Numbered from the stretch's first letter, positions 1 to 10,440 are shown. The stretch: DNA of 64,000 bases from Gari tellinella (GCA_922989275.2 OV277857.1:5332001-5396000), one strand, 5' to 3'. A program made the numbers and translations. The notes: a model not told the origin generated them from the letters alone.

Positions 1-116
1 CCAAGATAAACATGAAATATCAGAATTGTCCAAAAGTTGTTCTTTTCTACGTTTTAGCGGTTTGCGTTTGCGTACGTTTGCGTTTAAACGGGAAAGAATA
101 ACAGATTCTCCACTGT
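1..116 (+). mobile_element. MITE-A copy, right half cut by window edge
   Basis: The right half of the 246-bp TA-target element seen complete at 6113-6358. It ends in GGGAAAGAATAACAGATTCT then CCACTG followed by TA. The left half lies outside the window. Confidence 0.85.
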
Positions 117-680
117 AATATATCGAAGTTTATTGACAACACACACAAATCATCATAATAGGTCATGTTCAATGTTATAAAAGGTATTCGAAATAAATCG
201 TATGTTTTGTACTTACTTCACCCATTTATGCCTGCAATGAATCCTCTCCTTTTGCTCTGGGATATTTTAATATGGATTTGAAACGGTGATCTAAAACACT
301 AGAGCGTTTATCCAGATCGTTTCATGAAATAGAAAACGGTGTAAATTAACAAATACACCGTGTCTGATATTAATATTGAAACAACTGTCAATGCTTAAGA
401 GAAGACAACAACAACAACAACACATTCAAAGCGAAACGCCATATTGTCAAATAGATTAGATCGAGTTAAGACGCTGAGCTTTTCGGCTTTTCATCTAGAT
501 CTACACTGTTTGCGATTCTGGTCATCAACCAGCTTTTTTCGTGCCGAAGTGAAAACCAATACAGAATTATGAACGTTTTGTTTTAAATCTTACAAGCGGA
601 GAGCATATCTGTACTAGGACGGCAAAATTATTGTTGGCTGTTAATTTTTATGAATATAGGTGTACATTAGTCTTTACCCA
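117..680. other. No gene seen; short ACA microsatellite
   Basis: AT-rich sequence with no convincing ORF. The only structure noticed is a short run of ACA triplets at 405-422. Confidence 0.5.
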
Positions 681-880
681 TTAAACCCTAAATACATAGG
701 CAAACAGTGCAGAATTTGGTCAGATGCCGCATTATGTGGCATCTGATCAGAGTCTACACTGTTTGCTGATAGGAATTTTGACCAGGCATACCTTTGATAA
801 AAAATGGACAAATCCAATATTAAACATGGAAGAATCCATTGGGTTAATTGAACATTGAAGTTTCAGGGGCCAATGAGTTG
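681..880 (+). mobile_element. MITE-D copy, diverged, with core-1-like hairpin
   Basis: Begins TTAAACCCTA and ends GAAGTTTCAGGGGCCAATGA, like other D copies. The hairpin at about 707-763 reads GTCAGATGCCGCA and complement, closer to core 1 than to the GAGGGCTCC core usual in D. Confidence 0.5.
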
Positions 881-1290
881 ATCGCATGTGCAGAGTCGCC
901 AAGATAAATGTAGTTGTTATAAATTATAAGCAAACTGCAGGTATGCGAGATGTTCCCCCTTCAGATCGCTAAATTCCTAAGATCCTCTTTGTTGGGTGTC
1001 CATGCTATCCTGGTTTTCCCTTTGATGTGAAAATTTACACAATGTTTACAGGTTCTAGGGTATCTGGGAGATTGAATCTTTTTCAGGGATTTATATCGAC
1101 TGTCTGTGAACTTTGGGCGCTTTATTTATTTCAAATTACTCCATACAGGAAAACCTCTAACAAATATATCAACCTCGAGTTCAGAGTAACAACACATTGT
1201 CGAAAATGAGCACTGCATTTGGTACATGTAATGTAGAACAAACTCAGATTTAGAGTCCGGTATGACAGCAGTGCTTGGTCTGTACAATGC

Positions 1291-1513
1291 TGCAATGCAA
1301 TAAGGCAGATTTTGTCATGGCACGGATCATATATAAGGCACTTTTACGAAAGAAATGTCTATTTAAGTACACATTTGAGCCATGTCAATCCGGGCTCTGT
1401 ATCTGCGTTTGGTCTACACTACCCAATGCTTCACAAGTTGTTTTCTATAGGATGTTTGCGGGTGTCAAACTGTTTGCACTGCAATAAGGCAGGTTTTGTC
1501 ATGGAACGGTTCA
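1291..1513. repeat. Pair of about 39-bp direct repeats
   Basis: The segment at 1291-1328 (GCAATAAGGCAGATTTTGTC) recurs with few changes at 1475-1513. The spacer between them has no recognised content. The short ORFs over this stretch have no family resemblance and are probably chance. Confidence 0.55.
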
Positions 1514-1534
1514 AAAGTAGTGTAGATTCATCCT

Positions 1535-1757
1535 AACTTATTGATCAATAGTCCAACGTTTTTGGCATCTTTTGCAAACAATGCACATGTGAAGATTACA
1601 CTAAAAGTATTGTCCTTTACAAACTGTATATGCCCTGACCAGAGGGCTACAGTTGGTAGTTTTGAAATATAGTTTAGAAACAACCCTAAATAGTTAAATA
1701 TGGTCAGACTTAATTGAAAAATGGCATTGTCCATTAAAAGTTTCAGGGATGAATGAG
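1535..1757 (+). mobile_element. MITE-D copy, degraded hairpin
   Basis: Right end CAGGGATGAATGAG followed by TTAA (1758-1761), preceded by the D-type body CAAACAATGCACATG and GGACAATG-like segments. Only one arm of the GAGGGCT hairpin survives, near 1640. The left end is blurred. Confidence 0.5.
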
Positions 1758-1764
1758 TTAAAAC

Positions 1765-2200
1765 AGTGAAACAGGAATCAAATATTGAGACCCAAATTTA
1801 ACCAAAAGACATATAGCCAGAAAAATCGGACAAAATACTTATGTTTGTTTCTAAAATTAAGGATATTCGTGAATATATTGGCATCAAAGTTTCACGGTAC
1901 AAATCTTATTCAGTCGTGAAATGTGTGTTTCCGACAATGTCTGGCTGGTCTAAGACATAAACGGATTGTATTTTACTTTCGCACAAATACTCAAATAACC
2001 ACGTGGCCACATTCAAGAGAGAAGTAGAGAAATATACACGACGCCATATATTCAAAAGTAAGATGGTCCGGTAACAAACAACACGTTCATTTAACTATAA
2101 CTTGATATTTAATGTGTTCATACAAATTAGTTAGGCATTAAAATATTTAGCCCCCACCCCTCCATTGCAGAAACAATGCTGATCTATATCTTGAAATATC
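1765..2200. other. No gene or repeat recognised
   Basis: AT-rich DNA with no ORF of interest and no terminal motif shared with the families seen elsewhere in the window. Confidence 0.45.
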
Positions 2201-2204
2201 TTAA

Positions 2205-2619
2205 CCCTTTCACTGTCAATGATGCAAAAAGGCGCATTTGCAACAGAATTTTAATCCAAACTGTTTGACACTCGTTTTGAAATGTCTTAACCCTTTACCT
2301 GATAGCCTATTTCTAGTATTGAAAATAGGTGACTACTTAAAGCAGGTTGAAAGTAAAGCAGAATGCGCCCTAAGGCGCATTCTGCTTTACTTTCAGCCTG
2401 CTTTAAGCTTCCATGTGTTAGAATATTGAAAATTTTCCCTATACTATATAATCATGACTGATTAAATTGGAACTATTTTCTTCAGCGGAGGAATAAATTA
2501 AATACGCTAAAAGTCGCTTCTATGGGGTAAAGGGTTAAGTCACACTGTCTTAAATCAAACGTTGAAACGTTATTGCAGACATCAATATTGAAACAAACGA
2601 CGCTAAGGCGGCGAAGGGG
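2205..2619 (+). mobile_element. MITE-B copy split by a nested MITE-C
   Basis: Left end follows TTAA (2201-2204) with CCCTTTCACTGTCAATGA, and the right end is AAGGCGGCGAAGGGG. The copy is interrupted at 2287-2538 by MITE-C, which duplicated an internal TTAA. Most of the core-1 hairpin is already deleted. Confidence 0.65.
2291..2534 (+). mobile_element. MITE-C copy nested in MITE-B
   Basis: Flanked on both sides by TTAA (2287-2290 and 2535-2538). Ends are CCCTTTACCTGATAG and, inverted, CCCTTTACCCCATAGAAG, which fits a piggyBac-like element. The interior carries core 2: CTTAAAGCAGG, then GCAGAATGCGCC and its complement. Non-coding. Confidence 0.85.
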
Positions 2620-2997
2620 TAAAAAGCTCACGATAAATTTGATCATAATAAGATTAATGCCTAACTTCAGTATTCGACTGTTCAATGTGCCACTGCCTCA
2701 ATCATAATTTGATTATGCTTTGTTTCCCATCTTATCACAAAACGTATGTTTTGATCTATGTGACTGAATAAAAGGATTCCTTAGTTCTGTTCTGATTTTG
2801 TTTTAACCCCATCACTGCCATGACGCCATACATTTTAAACAATGTGGTAGTGCAGTGCAACCATCAGACGAGCATTGAAGAGAAGATCTTGAAGCTCGGG
2901 ACTATCTTTAGAAAACAGGTTTATAGGTTAGTGTCGTGTAAATATAATGCGGAAAACTCCTAAAGGATCATTCTCTTTTACCTTCGTCCTACATTAA

Positions 2998-3242
2998 CCC
3001 TTTACCTGATAGCATTGTTTATAGTATTGAAGATATGTGACTACTTAAAGCAGGTTTAAAGTAAAGCAGAATGCGCCCTAAGGCGCATTCTGCTTTACTT
3101 TCAGCCTGCTTTAAGCTATTAACTGCTAGAATAAGGAAAGTAGTAAATATGACACATATTCATTACGGTATAATTTGGAACTATTTTCTTCAGCGGATGA
3201 ATAAAATGAATGTGCTAAAAGTCGCTTCTATAAGGGAAAGGG
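2998..3242 (+). mobile_element. MITE-C copy
   Basis: TTAA on both sides (2994-2997 and 3243-3246). The same 245-bp body and core-2 hairpin as the copy at 2291-2534, in the same orientation and only 0.7 kb away. A MITE-B left-end fragment (TTAACCCCATCACTGCCATG) lies just upstream at about 2804. Confidence 0.85.
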
Positions 3243-3384
3243 TTAAGCAGTAATCTACATTAAGAGGAGCAACGTTTTTTTTATTAATTGACCTCACTAC
3301 ATATGATACAGGTTTCGTATAATTATACAAGGTACATGTATATATATATAGCACCCCTTCTGGTGTCGACAGCAAAGTCATTGT

Positions 3385-3425
3385 CAAACAGTGTAGACCC
3401 TGATGAGACGCCGCGTATGTGTTAT
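3385..3425. repeat. Half of a core-1-type hairpin
   Basis: Reads CAAACAGTGTAGACCCTGAT then GAGACGCCGCG. The second arm is missing. This GTGTAGACCC variant of core 1 also occurs near 42296 and 52680. Confidence 0.5.
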
Positions 3426-3431
3426 CTGGAC

Positions 3432-3678
3432 AAGTCTCTTAATACCATCCATGTATATCAATAATGAATTTGTCCAGCCAGCACTTTGGGAGATGTCATT
3501 ACAAAATGGGTTAAAAATCATATTTTATTATATGGCCCTAAAACGTTCACTAGTTTCTTAATATCATCCATGTAAATTAATGAAATCGTCCAGCCATCAC
3601 TTTGGGGTGTCATTACAAAATTCAGACACGAACGGGTTACAAGCCATATATATTATTTCTTGGCCCTAAAACGTTCGC
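3432..3678 (+). repeat. Two-unit tandem repeat, about 120 bp each
   Basis: Unit 1 (3432-3550) and unit 2 (3551-3678) align along their length, sharing CATCCATGTA, GTCCAGCCA, CACTTTGGG, GTCATTACAAAA and TGGCCCTAAAACGTTC. No coding content. Confidence 0.7.
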
Positions 3679-4380
3679 AAGTAATATGAAATCTATATTA
3701 TTGTCTATGATAGTGTCTTAAGATAATGGGTGAAAGGACTTTATAATGTTTAAATTGGGCTTAACCCCAGTTTACTTTCCTGGGCTGACACCCTTGAACA
3801 TCACAGGTACCAGATTATCTAAGATTAGTTCACGTTCGGTCAACCAGTTATACTTAAACCTTACTTGGCCATGCTTCGGAGTGTTCTGACACCGGTGTCC
3901 ACTTAATAAAAACACCATGTTAAGCACTTAACCTTGTAAACAGGTTGACAAACTACTAAGAAAGATTAGGTAGTATTTAAAGTCTAACATTTAGCATGAT
4001 TTGGGCGAAATTGTGCCATGTTTTGTAAACAGTTCGGATCTAGATGAGAAGGTCAGTACCTCGGACTCTCAAACGGATCTACAATGTTAAACATTTCACT
4101 GATATTGCCTGATAATTGGTGTCATATCGATCTACTCTGGGAAGTTTGGCAGGCGGGAAATATTGCAGCGGAAACTTGATTAACGTACTTAAGGTTAAAG
4201 CATCCTGTTGAAGTTTCAGATCTAAACATTTACATTGTCTAGTACGAAAAGTGTTGTTTTAGTATGCGTCAAAGCTATACATGTTTAAAGTTGCATTGTA
4301 GATAAGCTTGACATTTTAGATAATTATGGAAAGACACGGATGTATTATTTCTATCAGTAAATGATACTGATGGAAACAAA
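3679..4380. other. No gene seen
   Basis: Seven hundred bases without a credible ORF or recognised repeat terminus. A core-1 right-arm remnant (GGCGTCTGATCAGG) follows at about 4439-4455. Confidence 0.45.
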
Positions 4381-4619
4381 TTTTCTAAACAAATGCGCTA
4401 GTACTATAATAGCGATTACAATTACAAATTGCGATCCGGCGTCTGATCAGGTTCCAAACAGGTTGAATGACACTAAAATCAAATCAAATCGTCAACAATT
4501 ACAAGAAATGCCATTTTCTTCATTATGTTTGTGTTAAGAATCGTTCACACGTCTTCTTCACTGTAAGAGGACACAGTACCTGCTACATGTACAATACAGC
4601 GTTAGTTTGGTATACTTAA

Positions 4620-4862
4620 CCCTTTGAACCCTAGTCCCGCATATAGACGTTATTTTCAAACAATGCACATGCGAATAGTAAAATTGTCCTGTGCAAACAG
4701 TGAATACCCAGATCAGAGGGCTCCGAAAGGAGCCCTCTGATCAGGGTCTTCACTGTTTGTCATAATGCCAAACATTGACAAAAACAATCCTTAAAAGTCA
4801 GAAATGGACTAGACTATAATGGAAACTGGAATTGTCCATTTAAAGTTTCAGGGAGGAAAGAG
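4620..4862 (+). mobile_element. MITE-D copy, complete
   Basis: TTAA on both sides (4616-4619 and 4863-4866), left end CCCTTTGAACCCTAG, right end CAGGGAGGAAAGAG. The central hairpin is core 3: GATCAGAGGGCTCC and its exact complement, with CAAACAGTGAA and TTCACTGTTTG as outer arms. The best-preserved D copy here. Confidence 0.8.
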
Positions 4863-4869
4863 TTAATGA

Positions 4870-5415
4870 ACTCATTCACTCCTAAAACTTTAAATTGACA
4901 CTATCAGTTTCAACTGAGGTGTATCCTTTTTAGGTTTTTTGGGGTCGTTTGTGCAATGACTTGCAACTAACAAACAGTACAGACCCTGAACTGTCTGCAT
5001 AGGATATATGTACTCTTTGTATGTAAATGTATTTTGTTTGTAAAGGAAGAGTATGCTCGTCGCTAGGGCTCAGGGTGTTAAGGCTTTATGGTGTGTTGTA
5101 ATGCTGGTAAGTTTGACTGAGGTTATCATTTAACAACATTTGCTTTAAAGACAACCACTATTGATAGATGGTATGCCTGCACACGTTTAAGATGAGATGT
5201 ATTATATTGACACCACGTGTTTAATTTTAAAAGTATGTCCTGCAATCGCCAGAACTTTACATGTATATAACTTATGGATATGATAAAAAATGTAACTTCA
5301 TTGTTTACTTCTTTCAATTTCTATGAAAGGTAATATTACTATGTTATAATAACCAAGCTTAAGGCTGTCAAACCATTTGGTTGGTTAAATAAAGGAGGTT
5401 TTTTAATTTTAATTT
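4870..5415. other. No gene seen
   Basis: AT-rich DNA. Short ORFs on the minus strand show no domain signature. Confidence 0.4.
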
Positions 5416-5416
5416 A

Positions 5417-5624
5417 CAGTAAAACCTCTCTATAACGGCCACTAAAACGAGGACTAATTGGTTGTTTAAATGACAGGTGACAGCTTAAAGCAAGGTGACA
5501 GTAAAACAGAAAGCTCCTACAGGAGCTTTCTGTTTTACTGTCACCATGCTTTAAGCAGTCACCTGTCAAAAACAACTAATAAATTAGCACACTTTAGTGG
5601 CCGTTATAGAGAGGTTTTGCCATG
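5417..5624 (+). mobile_element. MITE-E copy
   Basis: TA-flanked (5415-5416 and 5625-5626), left end CAGTAAAACCTCTCTATAAC, right end an inverted match (GTTATAGAGAGGTTTTG). The interior is a core-2 variant: CTTAAAGCAAGGTGACAG and GAAAGCTCC with complements. Ends and TA site suggest a Tc1/mariner/pogo-type element (inference). Confidence 0.8.
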
Positions 5625-5639
5625 TACTATGTTAACTCG

Positions 5640-5880
5640 TTATCCCAAATACATGTATACGTTTTTTACGCCTTTTAATTCATATCTCATCTGAAGAAAA
5701 TAGTTAAGTCAAGTACAGTCAGGAATATGGACCAAGGCAAATGCATACTATATCCTAGCAGATGCAAGCTTAAAGCAGGATACAATGCAAAAGTAAAGCA
5801 GAACGCGCCTTTAGGTGCATTCTGTTTTACTTTCAACCAGCTGTCTTCGAAATTTAAAACAGGCTATGTTGTAATGGACT
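5640..5880. mobile_element. MITE-C-like remnant
   Basis: A decayed core-2 hairpin (CTTAAAGCAGGATAC, AAAGTAAAGCAGAACGCGCC, complement arms) with a CTGAAGAAAATAGTT segment typical of MITE-C at about 5690. Ends are not clear. Confidence 0.5.
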
Positions 5881-6112
5881 AGGATTACACACCAGCTCAT
5901 CTAGAAAACCCGTTGCATTCTCGTAAAACAACTTCAGATTATCGTCTGCTTTTTTCTGTCGTTCACGCATGTCAACTGGTACCGGATATACCTTTCTGAG
6001 AACCTGCTCAGATAAAACATGCTAATTCCAGGAAAACATTCTCGATAATCTCTCCAAACACTTGTTTTCCTGGGAAAGTCTGGTGACACTATCTAACTAA
6101 TACCCAGATCTA

Positions 6113-6358
6113 CAGTGGAGAATCTGTTATTCTTTCCCAATAAACGCGTTTACGCTAAAACTATTATTTGCAGTGCAAACAGTTTGGAGCCAGATCAGAC
6201 GCCGTGTAACCCGGCGTCTGATCAGGCTCCAAACTGTTTGCCACCAAGATAAACAATAATTATCAGAATTGTCCAAAAGTTGTTCTTTTCTACGTTTTAG
6301 TGCTTTGCGTTTGCGTACGTTTGCGTTTAAACGGGAAAGAATAACAGATTCTCCACTG
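6113..6358 (+). mobile_element. MITE-A, complete reference copy
   Basis: A 246-bp element flanked by TA (6111-6112 and 6359-6360). Terminal inverted repeats of about 26 bp start CAGTGGAGAATCTGTTATTC and continue TTTCCC. Core 1 is at 6176-6240 (CAAACAGTTTGGAGCC ... GGCTCCAAACTGTTTG). The two short overlapping ORFs through it are repeat artefacts. TA site and CAGTG ends fit Tc1/mariner (inference). Confidence 0.9.
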
Positions 6359-6364
6359 TACCAC

Positions 6365-6815
6365 TCAGCCCCGGTAGTGATGGAGAAATCCACGAGAGTT
6401 TCCACAGGTAATACGATGATGACATCTCTCATCTCTACCAATCATCGACCCGGAGACAATCAATTGTCTACGTGAAGTCTTTGAAGATCACCGCTAGCTA
6501 ATAATCGAAGGCGAAGAGCGATAAGAGAGACGCTCGATGGAGCGGTTTTATGATTTAATTTCAAGACTTAATTGGACTATTTGTTAGTCGCTGTTGACAA
6601 TGGGTAATGATAGATAAGGGGGGACGATAATGTTTGTTGATAGGTTTCCTCATCAATGAGATAAACGTGATTTACCGGCGTGACTCGCTGCTGCGTAACG
6701 AAGATAACTACGACGGCAATAATTGACGACTGCTCTACGAAACAGAACAGAACATAATTATTACAGAATCAAATCATGGTACATTTAAAAAAGAAAAACA
6801 TCTATTTAGAGATAC
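6365..6815. promoter_or_regulatory. Repeat-free island, possible regulatory DNA
   Basis: Less AT-rich than its surroundings and without recognised repeat ends. Contains several GATAAG/GATAAA motifs, ACAATGGG and TGTTTGTTGATAGG, the kind of words bound by GATA, Sox and forkhead factors. Composition is the only support; it could equally be ordinary unique DNA. Confidence 0.2.
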
Positions 6816-6816
6816 T

Positions 6817-7003
6817 TTACTCTTTCACTCTCAATGACGTCATAAAGCGCATTTGCAAACAGTGTTGTTCCTGATCAGACGCCGCGTCAAAGCTTTTTGC
6901 CACTTGTTTTAAAATTACATCTCTTATACTGCCTTTAATCTAACTTTGAAAATATATATCAGACAATGATATTAAAGCAGACGACAATATGGCGATGAAG
7001 GGG
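6817..7003 (-). mobile_element. MITE-B copy, hairpin half lost
   Basis: Left end TCTTTCACTCTCAATGACGT, right end ATATGGCGATGAAGGGG then TTAA (7004-7007). One core-1 arm remains (CTGATCAGACGCCGCG). The internal GCAGACGACAATATGGCG word is a B-family signature. Confidence 0.7.
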
Positions 7004-7123
7004 TTAAAAGCTTCACGATAAATTTGATCATGAAATACTTAATTTTAGACAAATGGCAACTTAATGCAGAACGAAAGTAAAGGATCACGAAAGAAATTCA
7101 TCAGGATAGCTTATGTTAACTTA

Positions 7124-7253
7124 TACAATAATTTTCTACTCGCATATCCAAAAAGTTTTTACTTACAATGACAGTTTCGGCACTCCATTGGTGTTGCCGA
7201 AACTGTCATTGTAAGTAAAAACTTTTTGGATATGCGAGTAGAAAATTATTGTA
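7124..7253. repeat. Perfect inverted repeat, 59-bp arms, 12-nt loop
   Basis: Arms 7124-7182 and 7195-7253 are exact reverse complements by eye, around the loop CTCCATTGGTGT. The sequence is unlike the three hairpin cores and does not recur in the window. As RNA it would fold into a near-ideal long hairpin. The arms overlap a 61-aa minus-strand ORF that looks fortuitous. Confidence 0.9.
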
Positions 7254-7344
7254 AAAGAAAGTAAAGGAGCTTACTGCATTACGTTTGCCTTGCAGGAAGC
7301 AACGATCTACCTTGATATATCCACATTTCTTCGAAATTGTATGT

Positions 7345-7395
7345 CGCTTTACACATTGAACCCTAGCGACGAGTAAACTCGTCCTTTGCAATTAA
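7345..7395. repeat. MITE-D end fragment
   Basis: CATTGAACCCTAGCGACGAG then TAAACTCGTC, matching the left ends of the D copies at 13622 and 31845. Nothing else of the element follows. Confidence 0.4.
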
Positions 7396-7465
7396 TGTAC
7401 TTGATATGGATCAATTTGTTTGCAAATGTAAGCCAAGTCTTAAATTCCCCTCCCTATATCAACTC

Positions 7466-7560
7466 AACAACAGAACAGAACAGAACATAATTTTATTTCA
7501 ACTTGTACATAAACGTACCTCGTTGATACATACATTCTATATAATAGAATAACGGTCACC
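7466..7560 (-). mobile_element. Non-LTR retrotransposon 3'-tail fragment
   Basis: On the minus strand this ends GAATAAAATTATG-like then TGTTCTGTTCTG, a short tandem tail as found at LINE 3' ends. Related tails, same orientation, occur at about 6744, 53526 and 56179. Only the terminal tens of bases are present. Confidence 0.4.
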
Positions 7561-7739
7561 TAACATGCAAAATTTCACATTCGTCCAAACAACACTCAAC
7601 TTTTGATCTCCCATTGGGTGTTGTTGTGGAGAAGGAGCATGGTTTAAAAAATGGCTTTTAATGCGGTAAAGTAATCTAGAGCTGAGTGTCAAACGATTGG
7701 AATGATCCGACGACAAGGTACATGTATTCGCATTCTTAA

Positions 7740-8079
7740 CAGGACTACCATAATTTGCTAGAGTAAAAATCCTAAGATTTCCGAATTTTTAAGCACGATT
7801 TTAGGAATGGTACCTTTAATCCTTTCGTTTAAAGTCTCTATGCCATTAACAATAGTATGCAAACAGTTAAGATCCAGATCAGACGCCGCGTAAAGCGGCG
7901 TCTGATCTAGATCTAAACTATTTGGCACCCATATAAATGTTTCCTATGTAAAAACAGGTATAAAATTCAAAATTTAAAAGTAAAATCAGAAATCCGAAGA
8001 TTGTGGAAAAATCCGTAGATCCGTAAAAATGATGAAATATCCGAAGATTTCGGAAAATGCGGGAGAAATGGCAGTCCTG
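7740..8079. mobile_element. MITE-H copy carrying core 1
   Basis: Starts CAGGACTACCAT and ends ATGGCAGTCCTG. Flanking six bases are TCTTAA (7734-7739) and TCGTAA (8080-8085), a 5/6 duplication. Subterminal words AATCCTAAGATTTCCG and CCGAAGATTTCGG are those of the other H copies, but the centre (about 7860-7925) is core 1, whereas the other H copies carry core 2. Confidence 0.7.
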
Positions 8080-8284
8080 TCGTAACTGGTTTCAGAGCAA
8101 AATATATCAGGTTTTGAAGCACACACACGTTTGAGGGAAAAGATTTGTGTTCAACACTCTTTGTAAATGCTAGCTTGAATCAAACTCCTCGTCTGCACTA
8201 TTCATTCTAACAATATAAAATTTCAGTAGAAAACTTATATATAATTACAATTATATGTTTTTAACCGCCACATTAATTCTGTGA

Positions 8285-8465
8285 AACTTGGCTTAGCAGT
8301 ATAAGGGATAAATAATCGTTGACATGTTTTCATCGGAATATGGGAAATTCTTCCAGTTGGCTTACAGAAGGTCAGTGATTCTACCCAGTTGTTGAGTTGT
8401 ACCTGAAACTGCGTATCAATGACATCATGAGTCTTTCTCCGCCTGTAATTAGGTGGACGTCGCAA
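8285..8465 (+). mobile_element. SINE body remnant
   Basis: CCAGTTGGCTTACAGAAGGT, GTGATTCTACCCAGTTG and GTACCTGAAACTGCGTA line up with the body of the SINE at 52415-52643. The tRNA-like head is not recognisable. The 76-aa minus-strand ORF here is a shadow of this repeat. Confidence 0.6.
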
Positions 8466-8658
8466 TATGACAGAAATACTGTTACATTGTAAAATGAAAA
8501 ATAAATCAAATTCATCTGCATACTTTATCTTTTAACATATATTCTCAAAATTGATTTAACCGTCATTTCATTTAGAAAATATCATTAGATTATCAATAGT
8601 TTCGGTTCAGAGGACACGAAGAGTTACCCGGTGTCTTATCGATATCCAAATTGCTTTA

Positions 8659-8914
8659 TAGTGGTGAAGACAATACATTGTTCTAAAAAACGTGTTTATG
8701 CTGACATAATGATGTCAATTGCATAACAGCTTGGTGCCTGATCTTACGCCGAGTAACTTGAACGCTGTCGGACCAGGTTCCAAACTGTTTGCCATATAAT
8801 GGGTATCATTTAAAAAATTGTCAACACTTTCACTAAACTACCAGTTTCTACGTTTTATTAAATTTCGTTTCCTTTTCGCTTCTTTTCAACGGTGAGAGTA
8901 ACGTCTTCTCAACT
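8659..8914 (+). mobile_element. MITE-A, old diverged copy
   Basis: Follows TA with TAGTGGTGAAGACAATAC, keeps the AAACGTGTTTATGC block and core-1 arms (GTGCCTGATCTTACGCC ... GGTTCCAAACTGTTTG), and ends CGTCTTCTCAACTG. Many substitutions relative to the 6113 copy. Confidence 0.65.
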
Positions 8915-9174
8915 GAAACAGGTACATATATTGAAGACTCACATCCAGCCTGTAATGTATGGAGGGAAAACGATAACGAAATACAGTCTACGCAATTACT
9001 TGTAATTTAACGTTTATAACTATTCGTGGTTGTTTGTCATAAAAAATATGTTAAGTCTGGTACAGGTAAAAAGAAAGAAACAATTTGAAATAAACGAATA
9101 GAAAACTAGCGTTTCTTTCTGTAGTGTTTGCAATGAAATATATGTGATTGCTGGGAAATGTCATTAGAGATAAA

Positions 9175-9343
9175 CAGTAAAACCTCTCTATTACGATCAC
9201 AAAAACGACGGCTGATTTATTGTATAAAATAGATGACAGCTAAAAGCAAAGTGACAGTACTGTCACCTTTATTTAAGCAGTGACGTGTCGTAAAACGTAG
9301 TATTTAACACAACTTAGTGGTCGTAATAAATATAGGATATTAC
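9175..9343 (+). mobile_element. MITE-E copy, hairpin loop deleted
   Basis: Left end CAGTAAAACCTCTCTATTAC, right end TAGTGGTCGTAATA. The core-2 variant has shrunk to AAAGCAAAGTGACAG facing CTGTCACCTTTATTTAAG, so the central AGCTCC part is gone. Confidence 0.65.
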
Positions 9344-9478
9344 ATGAGTGTTCATAATTTATTGGATTTATTAAACGAGTATTTTAGAAAACGATAAAAA
9401 CGAGGCTTTGCCGAGTTTTTATCGTTTTCTAAAACGACGAGTTTGATAAATCCATTAAATTATTAACACGAATGTTTT
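9344..9478. repeat. Foldback element K
   Basis: Arms of about 60 bp face each other across GGCTTTG. The inner arms AGAAAACGATAAAAAC are exactly complementary and outer arms (ATTGGATTTATTAAACGAG) nearly so. It abuts MITE-E on its left. No coding content. Confidence 0.7.
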
Positions 9479-9479
9479 A

Positions 9480-9930
9480 TTCTTTTTATAACATAACCTA
9501 GAAATGTTATTTATCGAAGCCTTTGAGGTCATGTGAATGCTAAGCGCGATATGAGTAGATCTATACAGGAAACAAATTGTTCCAAATTAACCCCGTTCAC
9601 TAGCATAATGTTTATGTTATTATGTGTATTAAAATATTAATAAACCATTTTAATCTAATATTGATTATTGACACCAAAAATCTATAAATTGAATCTACAT
9701 GAAGGAATGAAGGCGTTGGAAATTAAACGCATAGAACGCTTTTTAATGACGTCACAAGTTAAGCGACGTCGTGTTGTACCTCATTTGCATAGTTATATAA
9801 CTAGTTATATATGACATTTAAACAACGGGTGTTATTCAACGCTCACGCCGTCTATTATGTTATAAAGATGTTTACTGTAAAAGGGTGATGTAATGACAAT
9901 GCAGTATGTTCGCATATACACGTCATTTCA
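9480..9930. other. No gene seen
   Basis: AT-rich DNA without recognised ORFs. A TGACGTCA word near 9748 is the only notable motif. Confidence 0.4.
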
Positions 9931-9937
9931 TATGAAA

Positions 9938-10006
9938 TAGCAAACAGTACAGGTCCTGACGAGACGCCACGAATTGCGACGTCTCATGAGGGTATTCACC
10001 GTATCC
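9938..10006. repeat. Isolated core-1 variant
   Basis: GCAAACAGTACAGGTCCTGA, GAGACGCCACGAATTGCG and GACGTCTCATGAGG form an imperfect hairpin without visible transposon ends. A like variant sits at 56872-56940. Confidence 0.5.
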
Positions 10007-10071
10007 TAATGTTTCTTTTAGCGCCAATAGGCATTCATGGACTTTATATACAGAGCTGTATTACTGTATTA

Positions 10072-10438
10072 CAGTGCTCCCTCGCTACAACGACATCCAG
10101 CGGGAGACACAGATTGTGTGTGTTGTTCGGAGGGAGTCGTTATAGAGAGGGAAATCAACAATTGGCTTACATTTGCAAACAGGTTGAAACCAGATCAGAC
10201 GCCGCGTAACGCGGCGTCTGATCTTGGATCAACCTGTTTGTCACTCATAATTATATTTATTCTTTTAAAATATCCACTTATATGTAATTTTAAGAAAAAC
10301 AGCAGACGAAAATTTTAAGCAGACGACATTGCAGCAGTTACCGCGTTAGACATACTTGTTCGGTTTAGGGAATTGAGACAAGGGTCGTTGTAAGGATGGA
10401 TTCGTTGTTGGGAGGGCCGTTGTAGAGAGGGAACGCTG
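10072..10438 (+). mobile_element. MITE-F, complete copy
   Basis: A 367-bp element flanked by TA (10070-10071 and 10439-10440). Ends are CAGTGCTCCCTCGCTACAAC and, inverted, CAGCGTTCCCTCTCTACAAC. Core 1 is at 10176-10240 and a CAGCAGACGA segment shared with MITE-B follows. Overlapping ORFs of 66 and 93 aa are read-through of the repeat. Confidence 0.85.
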
Positions 10439-10440
10439 TA

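Noticed and set aside
2238..2429. ORFs sharing KQVESKAECALRRILL-type peptides (also near 23110, 28764, 33467, 55700)
   Set aside because: Translations of the core-2 hairpin in MITE-C. They end or shift where the repeat ends.
6176..6240. Core-1 hairpins as rho-independent terminators
   Set aside because: Bacterial terminators need a U tract and gene context; these are in transposons, lack T runs and the DNA is eukaryotic.
6127..6441. 104-aa minus-strand ORF, and similar ORFs at 18496, 30989, 51592, 53110, 58470 and 59080 sharing WSLIRRRVTRRLIWLQTVC-like peptides
   Set aside because: They look like a conserved protein family because they are translations of MITE-A in various frames and both strands. 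The peptides follow the non-coding palindrome, not selection on protein.
7860..7925. Spaced palindromes resembling a CRISPR array
   Set aside because: The hairpins are dispersed at irregular distances inside transposons with their own ends, in eukaryotic DNA, without regular spacers or cas genes.
9175..9478. One large element spanning MITE-E and foldback K
   Set aside because: E has its own recognisable ends and K its own inverted arms; they merely abut, and no common outer repeat was seen.
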